Notes under the pieces: generated by a model
The model's input: the letters and a program-made list of their open reading frames with translations, nothing else
Database searches by the model: none
Told to the model about the DNA's origin: nothing
Made by a program: the position numbers and the translations under genes
Shown here: positions 44,481 to 52,111 of the stretch, in pieces
How positions within the stretch are numbered: position 1 is the stretch's first letter
Layout: each line of letters starts with the position of its first letter
DNA from: CALDTK01 sp965215115
GTDB lineage: Bacteria > Bacteroidota > Bacteroidia > Chitinophagales > Saprospiraceae
Length of the DNA stretch: 64,000 bases
Reading direction: 5' to 3'
Assembly (NCBI GenBank): GCA_965215115.1
Contig: OZ244050.1
Location: 4,712,001 to 4,776,000 of the forward strand

Positions 44481-46154
44481 CTAGGCGTTCGTGACGACGG
44501 TCGGCTGCTGCTTAGGCTTCGCACTGGCGTCCTTTGCGGCGTTGCCGTTGCCGAGGCTCGCCACTGGCTTTGCTTCATTGAGCGAGGGCGTGTGCTCGCC
44601 CGACTCCGATCCGAGGTAGCTCGGCAGGTCCATGCCGGCCATGTCGAACAGGTCGCGCAGCGGCGGCACGGCCTTGTAGAGCCCGGCCACGAAGTTGGCC
44701 GTCGAGCCGGCGCCGTTGGCGTGACCGTTCGAGCCGCCCCCGCCGCCGCCCTCCCAGACGGTGACCTTGTCGATCTTAATGCCCTTGATGGCCTCGACCT
44801 GGGTCCGGACCAACTCTGGGAGCTTGTCGGCGATGAGCATCAGGACCGCCTCGCGGGCGTCCCCGCCGGCCGCGTCGACGATGGCCTTGAGGCCCTCGGC
44901 CTGCTTGGCGAGGACCTCGTAGTTGCCCTGGGCCTCGGCCTGGAGGCGTGCCAGCGTCGCGTCGGCCTCACCGCGGGCGGTGCGGCGGATCTTCTCGGCC
45001 GCGGCCTCGGCGGAGATCTCGGCCTGGAGCTTCTCGATTTCGGCCTTCACGAGCTCGTCGGCCTCGCGGGTGGCGCGCTCCTTCTGGCCGCGGGCGCGCT
45101 CGGCGGCCTCCTGGGCTTTGTACGACGCCTCGAGGGCGTTGGCCTGCTGGATCTTCTCGGCAGCGGTGGCGCGGCGGAGGGCCTCCGCCTCGCGCTCGCG
45201 GCGAAGGGCGTCGGAGGCGGCGATGAGGACGCGGCTCTCGTTCTCGCCCTCGGTGGCCTTGGCGTTGAACTCGGCCACCTTGATGCGCTCGCCCTGGAGG
45301 GCGTCGGCCTCGCCGATGCGCGAGCGGGCCTCGGCCTCGGCGACGGCGATGCGGCGGACGCGCTCGGCCTCGGCGACCTGGGTCTCGGCCTCGGCCTGGG
45401 CGGTGGCCACGCGGATGCGTTGGATCTTGGCCGACTCGGCCTCCCCGGACGCGGCCTCCGCCTCGGCGTTGGAGACCTTGACGCGCTGGAGCTGGCGGGC
45501 CTCGGCCTCGCCGATGGCGCCGGTCTGGTTGCGCTGCGCCACGCGGACCTTGGCCTCGTTGATGGCCTGGGCGGCGGCCTCCTTGCCGAGGGCCTCGATG
45601 TAGCCGGACTCGTCCTGGATGTCGGTGACGTTGACGTTGATGAGCTCGAGGCCGATCTTGCGCAGTTCGGTGCCGACGTTGTGGTAGACGTTGGCGAGGA
45701 ACTTATCGCGGTCGGAGTTAATCTCCTCGATGTCCATCGTCGCGACCACGAGGCGCAGCTGGCCGAAGATGATGTCCTTGGACATCTCGCGGATCTCGTC
45801 CTGGTTGCGGTTCAGGAGGCGCTCGGCGGCGTTGGTCATCACGCCGGCCTCGGTCGAGATCGCGACCGTGAAGCGGCTCGGGACGTTGACGCGGATGTTC
45901 TGGCGCGAGAGCGCCCCGTGGAGGTCGACGTCGATCGAGATCGGGTGCAGGTCGAGGTAGGCGTAGTCCTGGAGGACGGGGATCACGAAGGCGGCGCCGC
46001 CCGCGAGGCACTTTGCGGAGCCGGAGCCCGTGCGACCGTAGATGACCAGGATCTTGTCGGAGGGGCACTTTTTGTAGCGCACCACCCAGACCAAGAACGA
46101 TAGCAAGATTAGCGCAACGACCGCCGCGATGATGACGAAGGTGAGTGGGTCCAT
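44481..46154 (-). CDS. Flotillin-family protein
   Basis: A 557-residue membrane-microdomain scaffold. An N-terminal hydrophobic segment (FVIIAAVVALILLSFLVWVV) precedes a band-7/PHB domain (YKKCPSDKILVIYGRTG to about residue 200) and a long alanine/glutamate-rich coiled coil (about 205-440) with repeated EAEA units. The tail has a glycine patch (GGGGGSNGHANG) then a low-complexity end. Placed 92 bases after an NfeD-like gene, as in YuaF-YuaG (FloT) operons. No hairpin-repeat copy in this region. Confidence 0.92.
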   Translation of the reverse strand: MDPLTFVIIAAVVALILLSFLVWVVRYKKCPSDKILVIYGRTGSGSAKCLAGGAAFVIPVLQDYAYLDLHPISIDVDLHGALSRQNIRVNVPSRFTVAISTEAGVMTNAAERLLNRNQDEIREMSKDIIFGQLRLVVATMDIEEINSDRDKFLANVYHNVGTELRKIGLELINVNVTDIQDESGYIEALGKEAAAQAINEAKVRVAQRNQTGAIGEAEARQLQRVKVSNAEAEAASGEAESAKIQRIRVATAQAEAETQVAEAERVRRIAVAEAEARSRIGEADALQGERIKVAEFNAKATEGENESRVLIAASDALRREREAEALRRATAAEKIQQANALEASYKAQEAAERARGQKERATREADELVKAEIEKLQAEISAEAAAEKIRRTARGEADATLARLQAEAQGNYEVLAKQAEGLKAIVDAAGGDAREAVLMLIADKLPELVRTQVEAIKGIKIDKVTVWEGGGGGGSNGHANGAGSTANFVAGLYKAVPPLRDLFDMAGMDLPSYLGSESGEHTPSLNEAKPVASLGNGNAAKDASAKPKQQPTVVTNA

Positions 46155-46246
46155 GGTGAGTTCAATTTGGCAAACAAGTTAGGCACTGTCGGGCAATCCC
46201 GCGGCGGGGGGCGTGATTTACCCGACGAACGTAAGGAGATACTCGG

Positions 46247-46828
46247 CTAAAGGTCGCCGGCGCCGAGTTCGGCGAGCGGGGCGACGAGTACGCGCCCCGG
46301 CGCGAGCACGTCCAGCACCTCGACCGCGGCCCCCGTCGCGATCGCCCCCCCGCGGGTCTCGGCCTCGACCTCGACGAGGCGCCCCCCCTGCATCACCTCT
46401 ATCCTACCGACCCCGAGTCCGTCCGCCGGGATCGTGAGGTAGACCCGGCCCTCCTGCCCGAGCAGCGCCTCGTCGCGGCGATTGTGGTCCGCGTCGAGCC
46501 CGCGGAGCTTGGCGAGCATCCAGATCAACGTACTCATGACCGCGTAGCCGAACACGAGCGCCGCGACCGAGGCCCCCCACACCGGGAAGCCGTAGCTCAG
46601 CGCCAAGAAGCCCCCCGCCCCGAAGAAGGTCAGGAAGCTCAGCACGCCCTTGACGCTAAACGCCCCCGCGGCCCCGACGTCCCCGTCGAAGTCCCCGTCG
46701 ACATCCGCGTCGAGGTCCGCGCCGACGATCGCCAGCGCGAGCAGCCCGAACAGTAAGGTCCCGAACCCGAGCCCCATCCCGGCGAAGACCTGCTCGACGA
46801 CCGTGAGCCCCTGCCACCACTCTACCAT
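46247..46828 (-). CDS. NfeD-like membrane protein (flotillin partner)
   Basis: A 193-residue protein with three to four transmembrane helices (GMGLGFGTLLFGLLALAIVG; VLSFLTFFGAGGFLALSYGF; GASVAALVFGYAVMSTLIWML) and a C-terminal OB-like domain (LLGQEGRVYLTIPADGLGVGRIEV). This is the YuaF/NfeD1b layout that pairs with flotillin. Between the first two helices is an acidic stretch, DLDADVDGDFDGD, a likely divalent-cation-binding loop. Confidence 0.82.
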   Translation of the reverse strand: MVEWWQGLTVVEQVFAGMGLGFGTLLFGLLALAIVGADLDADVDGDFDGDVGAAGAFSVKGVLSFLTFFGAGGFLALSYGFPVWGASVAALVFGYAVMSTLIWMLAKLRGLDADHNRRDEALLGQEGRVYLTIPADGLGVGRIEVMQGGRLVEVEAETRGGAIATGAAVEVLDVLAPGRVLVAPLAELGAGDL

Positions 46829-46910
46829 GCTGCGTAGATAAGGCCCGGCCGCAAGATCGGTGCCGCTCCCTCACTGAACCGCCCCGCCGGCGCCCGCCGT
46901 TTACGCTTGC

Positions 46911-47366
46911 ATGTTTAAGGGATTCTGGCAGGACTTCAAGGCCTTCGCCATCAAGGGCAACATGATCGATCTGGCCGTCGGCGTTGTCATCGGGGCGGCC
47001 TTCAACGGGATGCTCAACGCCATCGTCACCGGGCTCATCTCCCCGCCGCTCGGCTACCTCACCGGCGGCATCGACCTCGGCGACAAGCAGTGGACCGTGA
47101 TCGCGCCGCAGCTCGCCGCCGACGGCACCGCCCTCGAGGGCACGGGACTCATCATCAAGTACGGCCTCGTGCTCGAGAACGGGATGGACTTCTTCATCAT
47201 GGCGATGGTGCTGTTCGTCGTGGTCCGCTTCCTCAAGAACACCCGCGATAAGGCCGAGGACCCGAAGGACAAGTCGGTGCCGACCCCGAAGGACATCGAG
47301 CTCCTCTCCGACATCCGCGACGGGATCAACGCCCTCGTCGGCGAGCGCCAGGCCCCGAAGGCATAG
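46911..47366 (+). CDS. mscL: Large-conductance mechanosensitive channel MscL
   Basis: The 151-residue channel opens on membrane tension to release osmolytes. KGFWQDFKAFAIKGNMIDLAVGVVIGAAFNGMLNAIV is the first helix and pore region, IIKYGLVLENGMDFFIMAMVLFVVVRF the second, and the C-terminal helix ends RDGINALVGERQ. A periplasmic loop slightly longer than in E. coli is usual in this phylum. Confidence 0.96.
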   Translation: MFKGFWQDFKAFAIKGNMIDLAVGVVIGAAFNGMLNAIVTGLISPPLGYLTGGIDLGDKQWTVIAPQLAADGTALEGTGLIIKYGLVLENGMDFFIMAMVLFVVVRFLKNTRDKAEDPKDKSVPTPKDIELLSDIRDGINALVGERQAPKA

Positions 47367-47376
47367 CTTGCGCCCC

Positions 47377-48816
47377 GTGAAGTGGACATTGGTGTGTGTT
47401 TTTTGGCTGGCGGCTTTCGCCAAAACCGCTGGGCAGTCGGCCACCAAGTACAGCCCGGCCGAGGCGGGGGAGATCCTCGCGGAGTTCGGTGGCGCCCTGC
47501 GGACCTACCACCCTTTCGCCTACCGCGGGCGCGGCACCCAGCTCATCGACTCCGCCATGGCCGTGGCCCGCGCCCGACTCGGGGAGCGCAAGCCTGTGGA
47601 CAGCCTCTACGCCGGGGAGGTCATCGCGCTGGCCGGCCCGATCCGCGCGACGATCGGCGACGGACACCTGCAACTGCGACCCACCCGCGACAAGGGTTTC
47701 ATCGCCCAGCAGGCCAAGCATCGGTACGAACTGGCCCTGCGCCGAAGTGACGACGGGGCCCTGTTGCTCTCCGATTCGCTCGTACTGCGGGACTCGACCG
47801 TTTTGCCGAAAGGCGCCGAGGTCATCGCCCTCGAAAACAGGCCAACCGCCGGTCTCATCGCCGAGGTCGCCGCCTTCGTCGGCGTCGACGACCACGACCT
47901 GCGCAGCGCGCGCGAGTGGTACCCCGCACACTACCTCCCGACCTTCTACCAGCGCGCCTACGGCTGGCACGACAGCCTCCTCCTCACGACTGTCGACGGC
48001 GGCGGGGACACCGCGAGCGTCTTCCTGTACCCGAGGGACACCGAACGCGAGAAAGGCAAGCGAGAGAAGCTCGGCCGCCGCGCACAACTAGCCCAAAGCA
48101 TCTACCTCGACACGACGGCCCTCGCCGGGGTCTACCGCCTCGGCGTGGCCTCGTTTAGCAAGGGTGAGCTCGGCAAGGCGGACGCCTACCGGAAACTGCG
48201 CAAACTCATGAAGCAGCTCAGGCGGGACAGCGCCACCGGACTGGTGATCGACGTACGCAGCAACACCGGGGGCAGCGCCGCGCTCGTGGACCACCTCTAC
48301 GGCTTCATCGCCGAGGACCCCTACCTCATGCTCGACTCCATGATCGGGTACACGCCGCGGGCGTGGGGGAAGAACGTGTTCGAGCGCGTGGGCAACTACT
48401 TGTTCGGCGGCGTGCGGCGCGATGGGGATGTCTGGACGAAACGCAATTTACGCAAGCCCCGCAAGCCGAAGCGCCGCAACCACTTCGACGGCGACGTGGT
48501 GGTGCTCACCAACGAGATCACCTTCTCCGGGGGGAGCGTCTTCGCGCACTACGTGAAGTACTACCGCCGGGGGCGCGTCGTCGGGCAGGTGCCGGGCGGC
48601 TCGGCGGAGCGGATGTTCGCCGGGGACCTGTTCGAGGTCCTGATCGGACCGCGCGAGGAGTTCCGCATCAACATGCCGCTGTGGTACATGGACATGGTCG
48701 GTGACGCGCGCGGGAACGTGCAGCCCGACGTGATCGTGCCGCGCACGCGCGAGAACCAACTCGACGGCACCGACGCCCCGCTAGAGGCTGCCCTCGAGCT
48801 ACTGAAGCCCGAGTGA
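47377..48816 (+). CDS. S41-family (C-terminal-processing-like) peptidase
   Basis: About 479 residues with a signal peptide (WTLVCVFWLAAFAKTAGQ). The catalytic core contains GLVIDVRSNTGGSAALVDHLYGFI and VVVLTNEITFSGGSVFAHYVK, where the serine of SGGS is the expected nucleophile of the S41/tail-specific protease fold. No PDZ domain is evident. GTG 47377 begins the signal peptide; TTG 47368 is an alternative. Hairpin copies at 47412 (inside the signal peptide, reading AFAKT) and 47800. Confidence 0.87.
   Translation: MKWTLVCVFWLAAFAKTAGQSATKYSPAEAGEILAEFGGALRTYHPFAYRGRGTQLIDSAMAVARARLGERKPVDSLYAGEVIALAGPIRATIGDGHLQLRPTRDKGFIAQQAKHRYELALRRSDDGALLLSDSLVLRDSTVLPKGAEVIALENRPTAGLIAEVAAFVGVDDHDLRSAREWYPAHYLPTFYQRAYGWHDSLLLTTVDGGGDTASVFLYPRDTEREKGKREKLGRRAQLAQSIYLDTTALAGVYRLGVASFSKGELGKADAYRKLRKLMKQLRRDSATGLVIDVRSNTGGSAALVDHLYGFIAEDPYLMLDSMIGYTPRAWGKNVFERVGNYLFGGVRRDGDVWTKRNLRKPRKPKRRNHFDGDVVVLTNEITFSGGSVFAHYVKYYRRGRVVGQVPGGSAERMFAGDLFEVLIGPREEFRINMPLWYMDMVGDARGNVQPDVIVPRTRENQLDGTDAPLEAALELLKPE
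47412..47426 (-). repeat. GTTTT-hairpin repeat, stem GGC/GCC, loop GAAA
   Basis: Strict copy, antisense in the signal peptide of the S41 gene (AFAKT). Confidence 0.9.
47800..47814 (+). repeat. GTTTT-hairpin repeat, stem GCC/GGC, loop GAAA
   Basis: Strict copy, sense in the S41 gene (VLPKGA). Confidence 0.9.
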
Positions 48817-49755
48817 GTCCCGCATGCCGGCGAAGCGGTTGCTGTTTTGTGCCCAGTAAGGCTCCTGGCGGCTCTCGGTGAGCTCGGCGCTCATCATGGT
48901 CTGGCCTTTTACAGTCTCGGTCCAGCTGAGCAGTTTGTGCGGGAAAATCGCCGCAAAACGGTACACCAAGCGGCGCTCGCTGCCGGGGTAGTCGAGGGTG
49001 AGGATTCGTTCGGTGCCGCTTTCGCGAAAACTCACCTCGGCCGTTTGCGGGGCCGTGTCTACGTGGAAGAGGCGCCCGTACTTCTCGCTCGGGATGACAT
49101 CGGTTTTGCCGGAAGGCAGGTAAGCCGGATCGATCCGCACGACGTTGAGGAGCTCGTCCTCGAGGAGCGCGGCCGGGTAGGAGGACTTCTGGTCGCCTTC
49201 CTTCTGGAAGTAACTCCGGTGCTCGACCTGGTAGGCGCCCTTGCGGAAGTTGTACTGCGTCCAGACCTGGCCGCACCAGTCCTGGACGCTGGTGGTGGTC
49301 TTGAGGGTGTGTAGGTACTGGTTGCGCGACACCGGCGTGAAGACGGACTGCATGATGGAGTAGTCGTAGATCCCGGTCTCGAAACGCTCGATGCGGTTGA
49401 GCTTCAGGACGCTGATCGACGCTTCCTTGCCGCCGACGCCGTCGTCCTTGACCTGGGTCTCCGGGAGGAAGGGCTCGGTGACGAAGATGAGCACGGCCGT
49501 GCCCTCGCGGTCTTCGCCGTAGCGACTCTGGACGGTGGCGTACGTGTTGAGCTCGGCCTTGCCGGCGTACCAGTACGCGTCCCAGCCTTCCGGGCGGACC
49601 GCGGCGGCGGTGGTCGTGGCGCCGGGGGTCGTGGAGGCGTTCGCCACGCGCATGACGGCGCCCTCCGCGGGGGGAGACTCGACGGATGCGCCGTGGCACG
49701 CCACCAGTAGTGCGAGCACACCGCAGCTCAGGGTACTCCTCGTCGTGACCTCCAT
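48799..49755 (-). CDS. Uncharacterised secreted lipoprotein
   Basis: A 318-residue protein with a lipoprotein signal (STLSCGVLALLVACHG). The mature part has WDAYWYAGKAELNTYATVQSRYGEDREGTAVLIFVTEPF, VFTPVSRNQYLHTLKTTTSVQDWCGQVWTQYN and YRFAAIFPHKLLSWTE. Members of this Bacteroidota family are often mislabelled as septum formation inhibitor; there is no Maf domain. ATG 49755 starts the signal. Convergent with the S41 gene (18-base overlap). Hairpin copies at 49017 and 49103 are inverted and 86 bases apart. Confidence 0.7.
   Translation of the reverse strand: MEVTTRSTLSCGVLALLVACHGASVESPPAEGAVMRVANASTTPGATTTAAAVRPEGWDAYWYAGKAELNTYATVQSRYGEDREGTAVLIFVTEPFLPETQVKDDGVGGKEASISVLKLNRIERFETGIYDYSIMQSVFTPVSRNQYLHTLKTTTSVQDWCGQVWTQYNFRKGAYQVEHRSYFQKEGDQKSSYPAALLEDELLNVVRIDPAYLPSGKTDVIPSEKYGRLFHVDTAPQTAEVSFRESGTERILTLDYPGSERRLVYRFAAIFPHKLLSWTETVKGQTMMSAELTESRQEPYWAQNSNRFAGMRDSLGLQ
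49017..49031 (-). repeat. GTTTT-hairpin repeat, stem CGC/GCG, loop GAAA
   Basis: Strict copy with a rare stem, sense in the lipoprotein gene (SFRES). Confidence 0.85.
49103..49117 (+). repeat. GTTTT-hairpin repeat, stem GCC/GGC, loop GGAA
   Basis: Strict copy, antisense in the lipoprotein gene (PSGKT). Confidence 0.9.
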
Positions 49756-49785
49756 GCGAGAACTACGACGGCCCCGCAAGTTTGG

Positions 49786-49818
49786 TTGCCGCACCCCGGC
49801 AGCGGGCCGCTATGTTTG
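49786..49818 (+). promoter_or_regulatory. Promoter of prs
   Basis: TATGTTTG at 49811-49818 is a perfect TAnnTTTG element, with TTG at 49786-49788, 22 bases upstream. Transcription from here would start downstream of the in-frame ATG at 49812, which supports GTG 49842 as the real start of prs. Confidence 0.6.
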
Positions 49819-49841
49819 CCAGACGCCAAGCCCCCCGCCCC

Positions 49842-50783
49842 GTGAGTCAAGTCCAACTGTTTACCGGAGAGAGCTCCCGCTACCTCGCCGACCGCATCGC
49901 CGACTACTACGGCTCCACCCTCGGGGACGTGACCGTGCGGCGGTTCAGCGACGGCGAGATGCGCATCGTCATCAACGAGAGCGTCCGCGGGGCCTGGGTG
50001 TTCTTCATCCAAAGCACCTTCTCGCCGACGGACAACCTGATGGAGTTGCTGCTGATGATGGACGCGGCCAAGCGGGCCTCGGCGAGCTACATCACGGCCG
50101 TCATCCCGTACTTCGGCTACGCGCGGCAAGACCGCAAGGACAAGCCCCGCGTCCCGATCTCGGCGCGCCTCATGGCCGACATCCTCCAGACGGCCGGGGC
50201 GAACCGCGTGATGACGATGGACTTCCACGCCGACCAGATCCAGGGCTTCTTCAACATCCCCGTCGACCACCTCAAGTCCGAGGCGATTTTCATCCCGTAC
50301 CTCGTCGAGCACATCGACCTCGAGAACGTCACCTTCGCCTCCCCGGACGTCGGGGGCGTGAAACGTGCCCGGACCTACAGCAATCACTTCCGCCGGGAGT
50401 TGGTCATTTGCGACAAGGTCCGCACCGAGGTCAACAAGGTCTCCGAGATGACCGTCATCGGGGATGTGGAAGGGGCCGATGTCATCGTAGTCGACGACCT
50501 CGTCGACACCGCCGGCACCCTGTGCCGCGCCGCCGAGGTCTTGATGGAGAAGGGGGCCAAGAGCGTCCGCGCGCTGTGTACGCACCCCGTCCTCTCCGGC
50601 GACGCCTACGAGAAGATCGAGCGCTCGATGTTCACCGAGGTCATCGTCTGCGACACGATCCCACTCAAGAAGGACAAGCCCCGCGACAAGATCCGCGTCC
50701 TGAGCACCGACAAGCTATTCGCCCGCGCCATCCGCAACACGCACGAGCACAAGAGTATTAGCGCGCTCTTTATCGAGGAGTGA
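49842..50783 (+). CDS. prs: Ribose-phosphate pyrophosphokinase
   Basis: The 313-residue enzyme makes PRPP from ribose 5-phosphate and ATP for nucleotide, histidine and tryptophan synthesis. Motifs: FSDGEMRIVINESVRG, the flexible loop YARQDRKDKPRVPISARLMADIL, FHADQIQGFF, and the PRPP-binding VIVVDDLVDTAGTLCRAAEVL. The start GTG 49842 (VSQVQLFTG) gives the standard N-terminus; the upstream ATG 49812 is inside the promoter. Confidence 0.96.
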   Translation: MSQVQLFTGESSRYLADRIADYYGSTLGDVTVRRFSDGEMRIVINESVRGAWVFFIQSTFSPTDNLMELLLMMDAAKRASASYITAVIPYFGYARQDRKDKPRVPISARLMADILQTAGANRVMTMDFHADQIQGFFNIPVDHLKSEAIFIPYLVEHIDLENVTFASPDVGGVKRARTYSNHFRRELVICDKVRTEVNKVSEMTVIGDVEGADVIVVDDLVDTAGTLCRAAEVLMEKGAKSVRALCTHPVLSGDAYEKIERSMFTEVIVCDTIPLKKDKPRDKIRVLSTDKLFARAIRNTHEHKSISALFIEE

Positions 50784-50786
50784 GGG

Positions 50787-50905
50787 AGTTCTCAGTTCTC
50801 TGTTCTCAGTTCTCAGTTCTCAGTTCTCAGTTCGCTGCCGCGTAGGCCCGGCAGGACCTGCACGTATGACGGGCACTGAAAACTGAGAACTGAAAACTGA
50901 GAACT
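50787..50905. repeat. Inverted heptad-repeat block (TTCTCAG / CTGAGAA)
   Basis: Seven direct 7-base units at 50787-50835 (TTCTCAG, TTCTCTG, TTCTCAG four times, TTCGCTG), a 38-base spacer containing GCCGCG and CCCGGC, then four inverted units at 50874-50901 (CTGAAAA, CTGAGAA, CTGAAAA, CTGAGAA). The arms can pair over about 30 bases. It fills the gap between convergent prs and the T9SS cargo gene. Confidence 0.88.
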
Positions 50906-50908
50906 GCC

Positions 50909-51538
50909 TTAATTCACCCTCACGTACCCGCTGTACAGATTGCCGTTCCCGTCGTCGAAGACGTAGAGGTACTCGTCCTCGGGCTTGGCGAACTTGCCGT
51001 CGGGTAGCTTCCCGGACCAATCGTTCTGGTAGTTGTCCTTGCGGAAGATGGGGCTGCCGGCGCGGTCGAAGATGGCGAGGGAGTTGTTCGGGAAGTTCTG
51101 TACGCCCAGGATCGTGAAGGCCGCGTAGTCGTTGGCGGACTTGCCGACCGAGAACTGCGCGATGATCGTCGGGGCGTCGCACATGATCTCGACCTTGATC
51201 CGGAAGGTCTCCATCCAGTCGCCGTACTTGACGGAGTAGATGAACTCGTCGGCCGCGGCGCAGAGGTCGACATCGGGGTAGAACACGAAGCTGTGCTGCT
51301 TGAGGTCCACGCGGACCTCCCCGCGCGCGGGGTACTGATGGATGTGGATGTCGGCCTCGGCGGTGAGCTCGTCGTCGGGCCAGCCGGCGATGTCGAAGTA
51401 GCTCTGCTTGTTGCGGTACACCACGACCGTCTCCTCCTGGTCGGGCTGCAGCGGCGAGTGCGCGGCCCCCAGACCAGCCGCGGCCGCGGAGTAGGTGCAG
51501 GCGGCCACCGCGAGGGAAAGGAGGGCGTTCGACTTCAT
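50909..51538 (-). CDS. Secreted protein with T9SS type B (gliding-motility) C-terminal domain
   Basis: A 209-residue protein: signal peptide (ALLSLAVAACTYSAAAAGLG), a short unassigned middle with DLCAAADEFIYSVKYGDWMETF, and a C-terminal sorting domain FTILGVQNFPNNSLAIFDRAGSPIFRKDNYQNDWSGKLPDG ... YLYVFDDGNGNLYSGYVRVN. This is the CHU_C/type B signal read by the type IX secretion system, usually found on far larger proteins; here it makes up almost half of a very short cargo. Confidence 0.88.
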   Translation of the reverse strand: MKSNALLSLAVAACTYSAAAAGLGAAHSPLQPDQEETVVVYRNKQSYFDIAGWPDDELTAEADIHIHQYPARGEVRVDLKQHSFVFYPDVDLCAAADEFIYSVKYGDWMETFRIKVEIMCDAPTIIAQFSVGKSANDYAAFTILGVQNFPNNSLAIFDRAGSPIFRKDNYQNDWSGKLPDGKFAKPEDEYLYVFDDGNGNLYSGYVRVN

Positions 51539-51633
51539 GCTGGGAGAGTTTCAAAAGCCGTGCTAGAAAGGGTTCGAGCATCGGTGGCGCCCGTGCCCGG
51601 TGGCCGAGTGGCACCGGGGGCGCGGCGACTGGG

Positions 51634-52053
51634 TTAACTCACCTCCTTGCCGTCTTGTTTGGCCACCCGGGCGCCGCGGCGATCGTCCGTGCGGTGGACG
51701 AGCATAAAGTAGTGCTCCCGGATCTCGAGGTAGCCGAACTCGTAGCAGAACGTGTACTGCTGGCCCTCGCGGCTCGGCAACTGGTGGGTGTTGTAGTTGA
51801 AGTTGAAGCCCAGATCCTCGAGGCGGGTCCGCGTGGCGTAGTTCTTCCCGTCGGGCGTGAGTTCGATGAGGATGCGGCGGTTGCGGCGCAGCACCTTGTT
51901 GATCTTGCGCATGAAGGCATCGTTGATGCCGGACATGTGGTTGTGGAAGCCGTTGCGGCACTCCGAGTTGCAAAAGCGCTTGTCCGACCGCCCGCGGATC
52001 ACCTCGCCGCAGTAGTCGCAGTGGCGGGCGGGTTGGGTCGACAGGATGGCCAT
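51634..52053 (-). CDS. Small zinc-finger (treble-clef-like) protein
   Basis: A 139-residue soluble protein beginning with four cysteines, HCDYCGEVIRGRSDKRFCNSECRNGFHN (CxxC and CxxxC), a zinc ribbon typical of the DUF2116-like group. The rest (INKVLRRNRRILIELTPDGKNYATRTRLEDLGFNFNYNTH ... EFGYLEIREHYFMLVHR) is conserved-looking in Bacteroidota but of unknown role, perhaps nucleic-acid binding. ATG 52053 is preferred; ATG 52071 adds six residues. Confidence 0.75.
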   Translation of the reverse strand: MAILSTQPARHCDYCGEVIRGRSDKRFCNSECRNGFHNHMSGINDAFMRKINKVLRRNRRILIELTPDGKNYATRTRLEDLGFNFNYNTHQLPSREGQQYTFCYEFGYLEIREHYFMLVHRTDDRRGARVAKQDGKEVS

Positions 52054-52111
52054 GAGTGCGAATATCGCCAACGCCGTCGATTGGTCAACCCACCGCGGCT
52101 ACATTAGCGCA

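Noticed and set aside
44592..46103. Long plus-strand open frames opposite flotillin, dnaK and the Omp85 fusion
   Set aside because: These are high-GC shadow frames; the minus-strand frames carry clear family motifs.
49782..49841. In-frame ATG 49812 and upstream codons as the prs start
   Set aside because: The ATG is inside the TATGTTTG promoter element, and the added residues are absent from the family.
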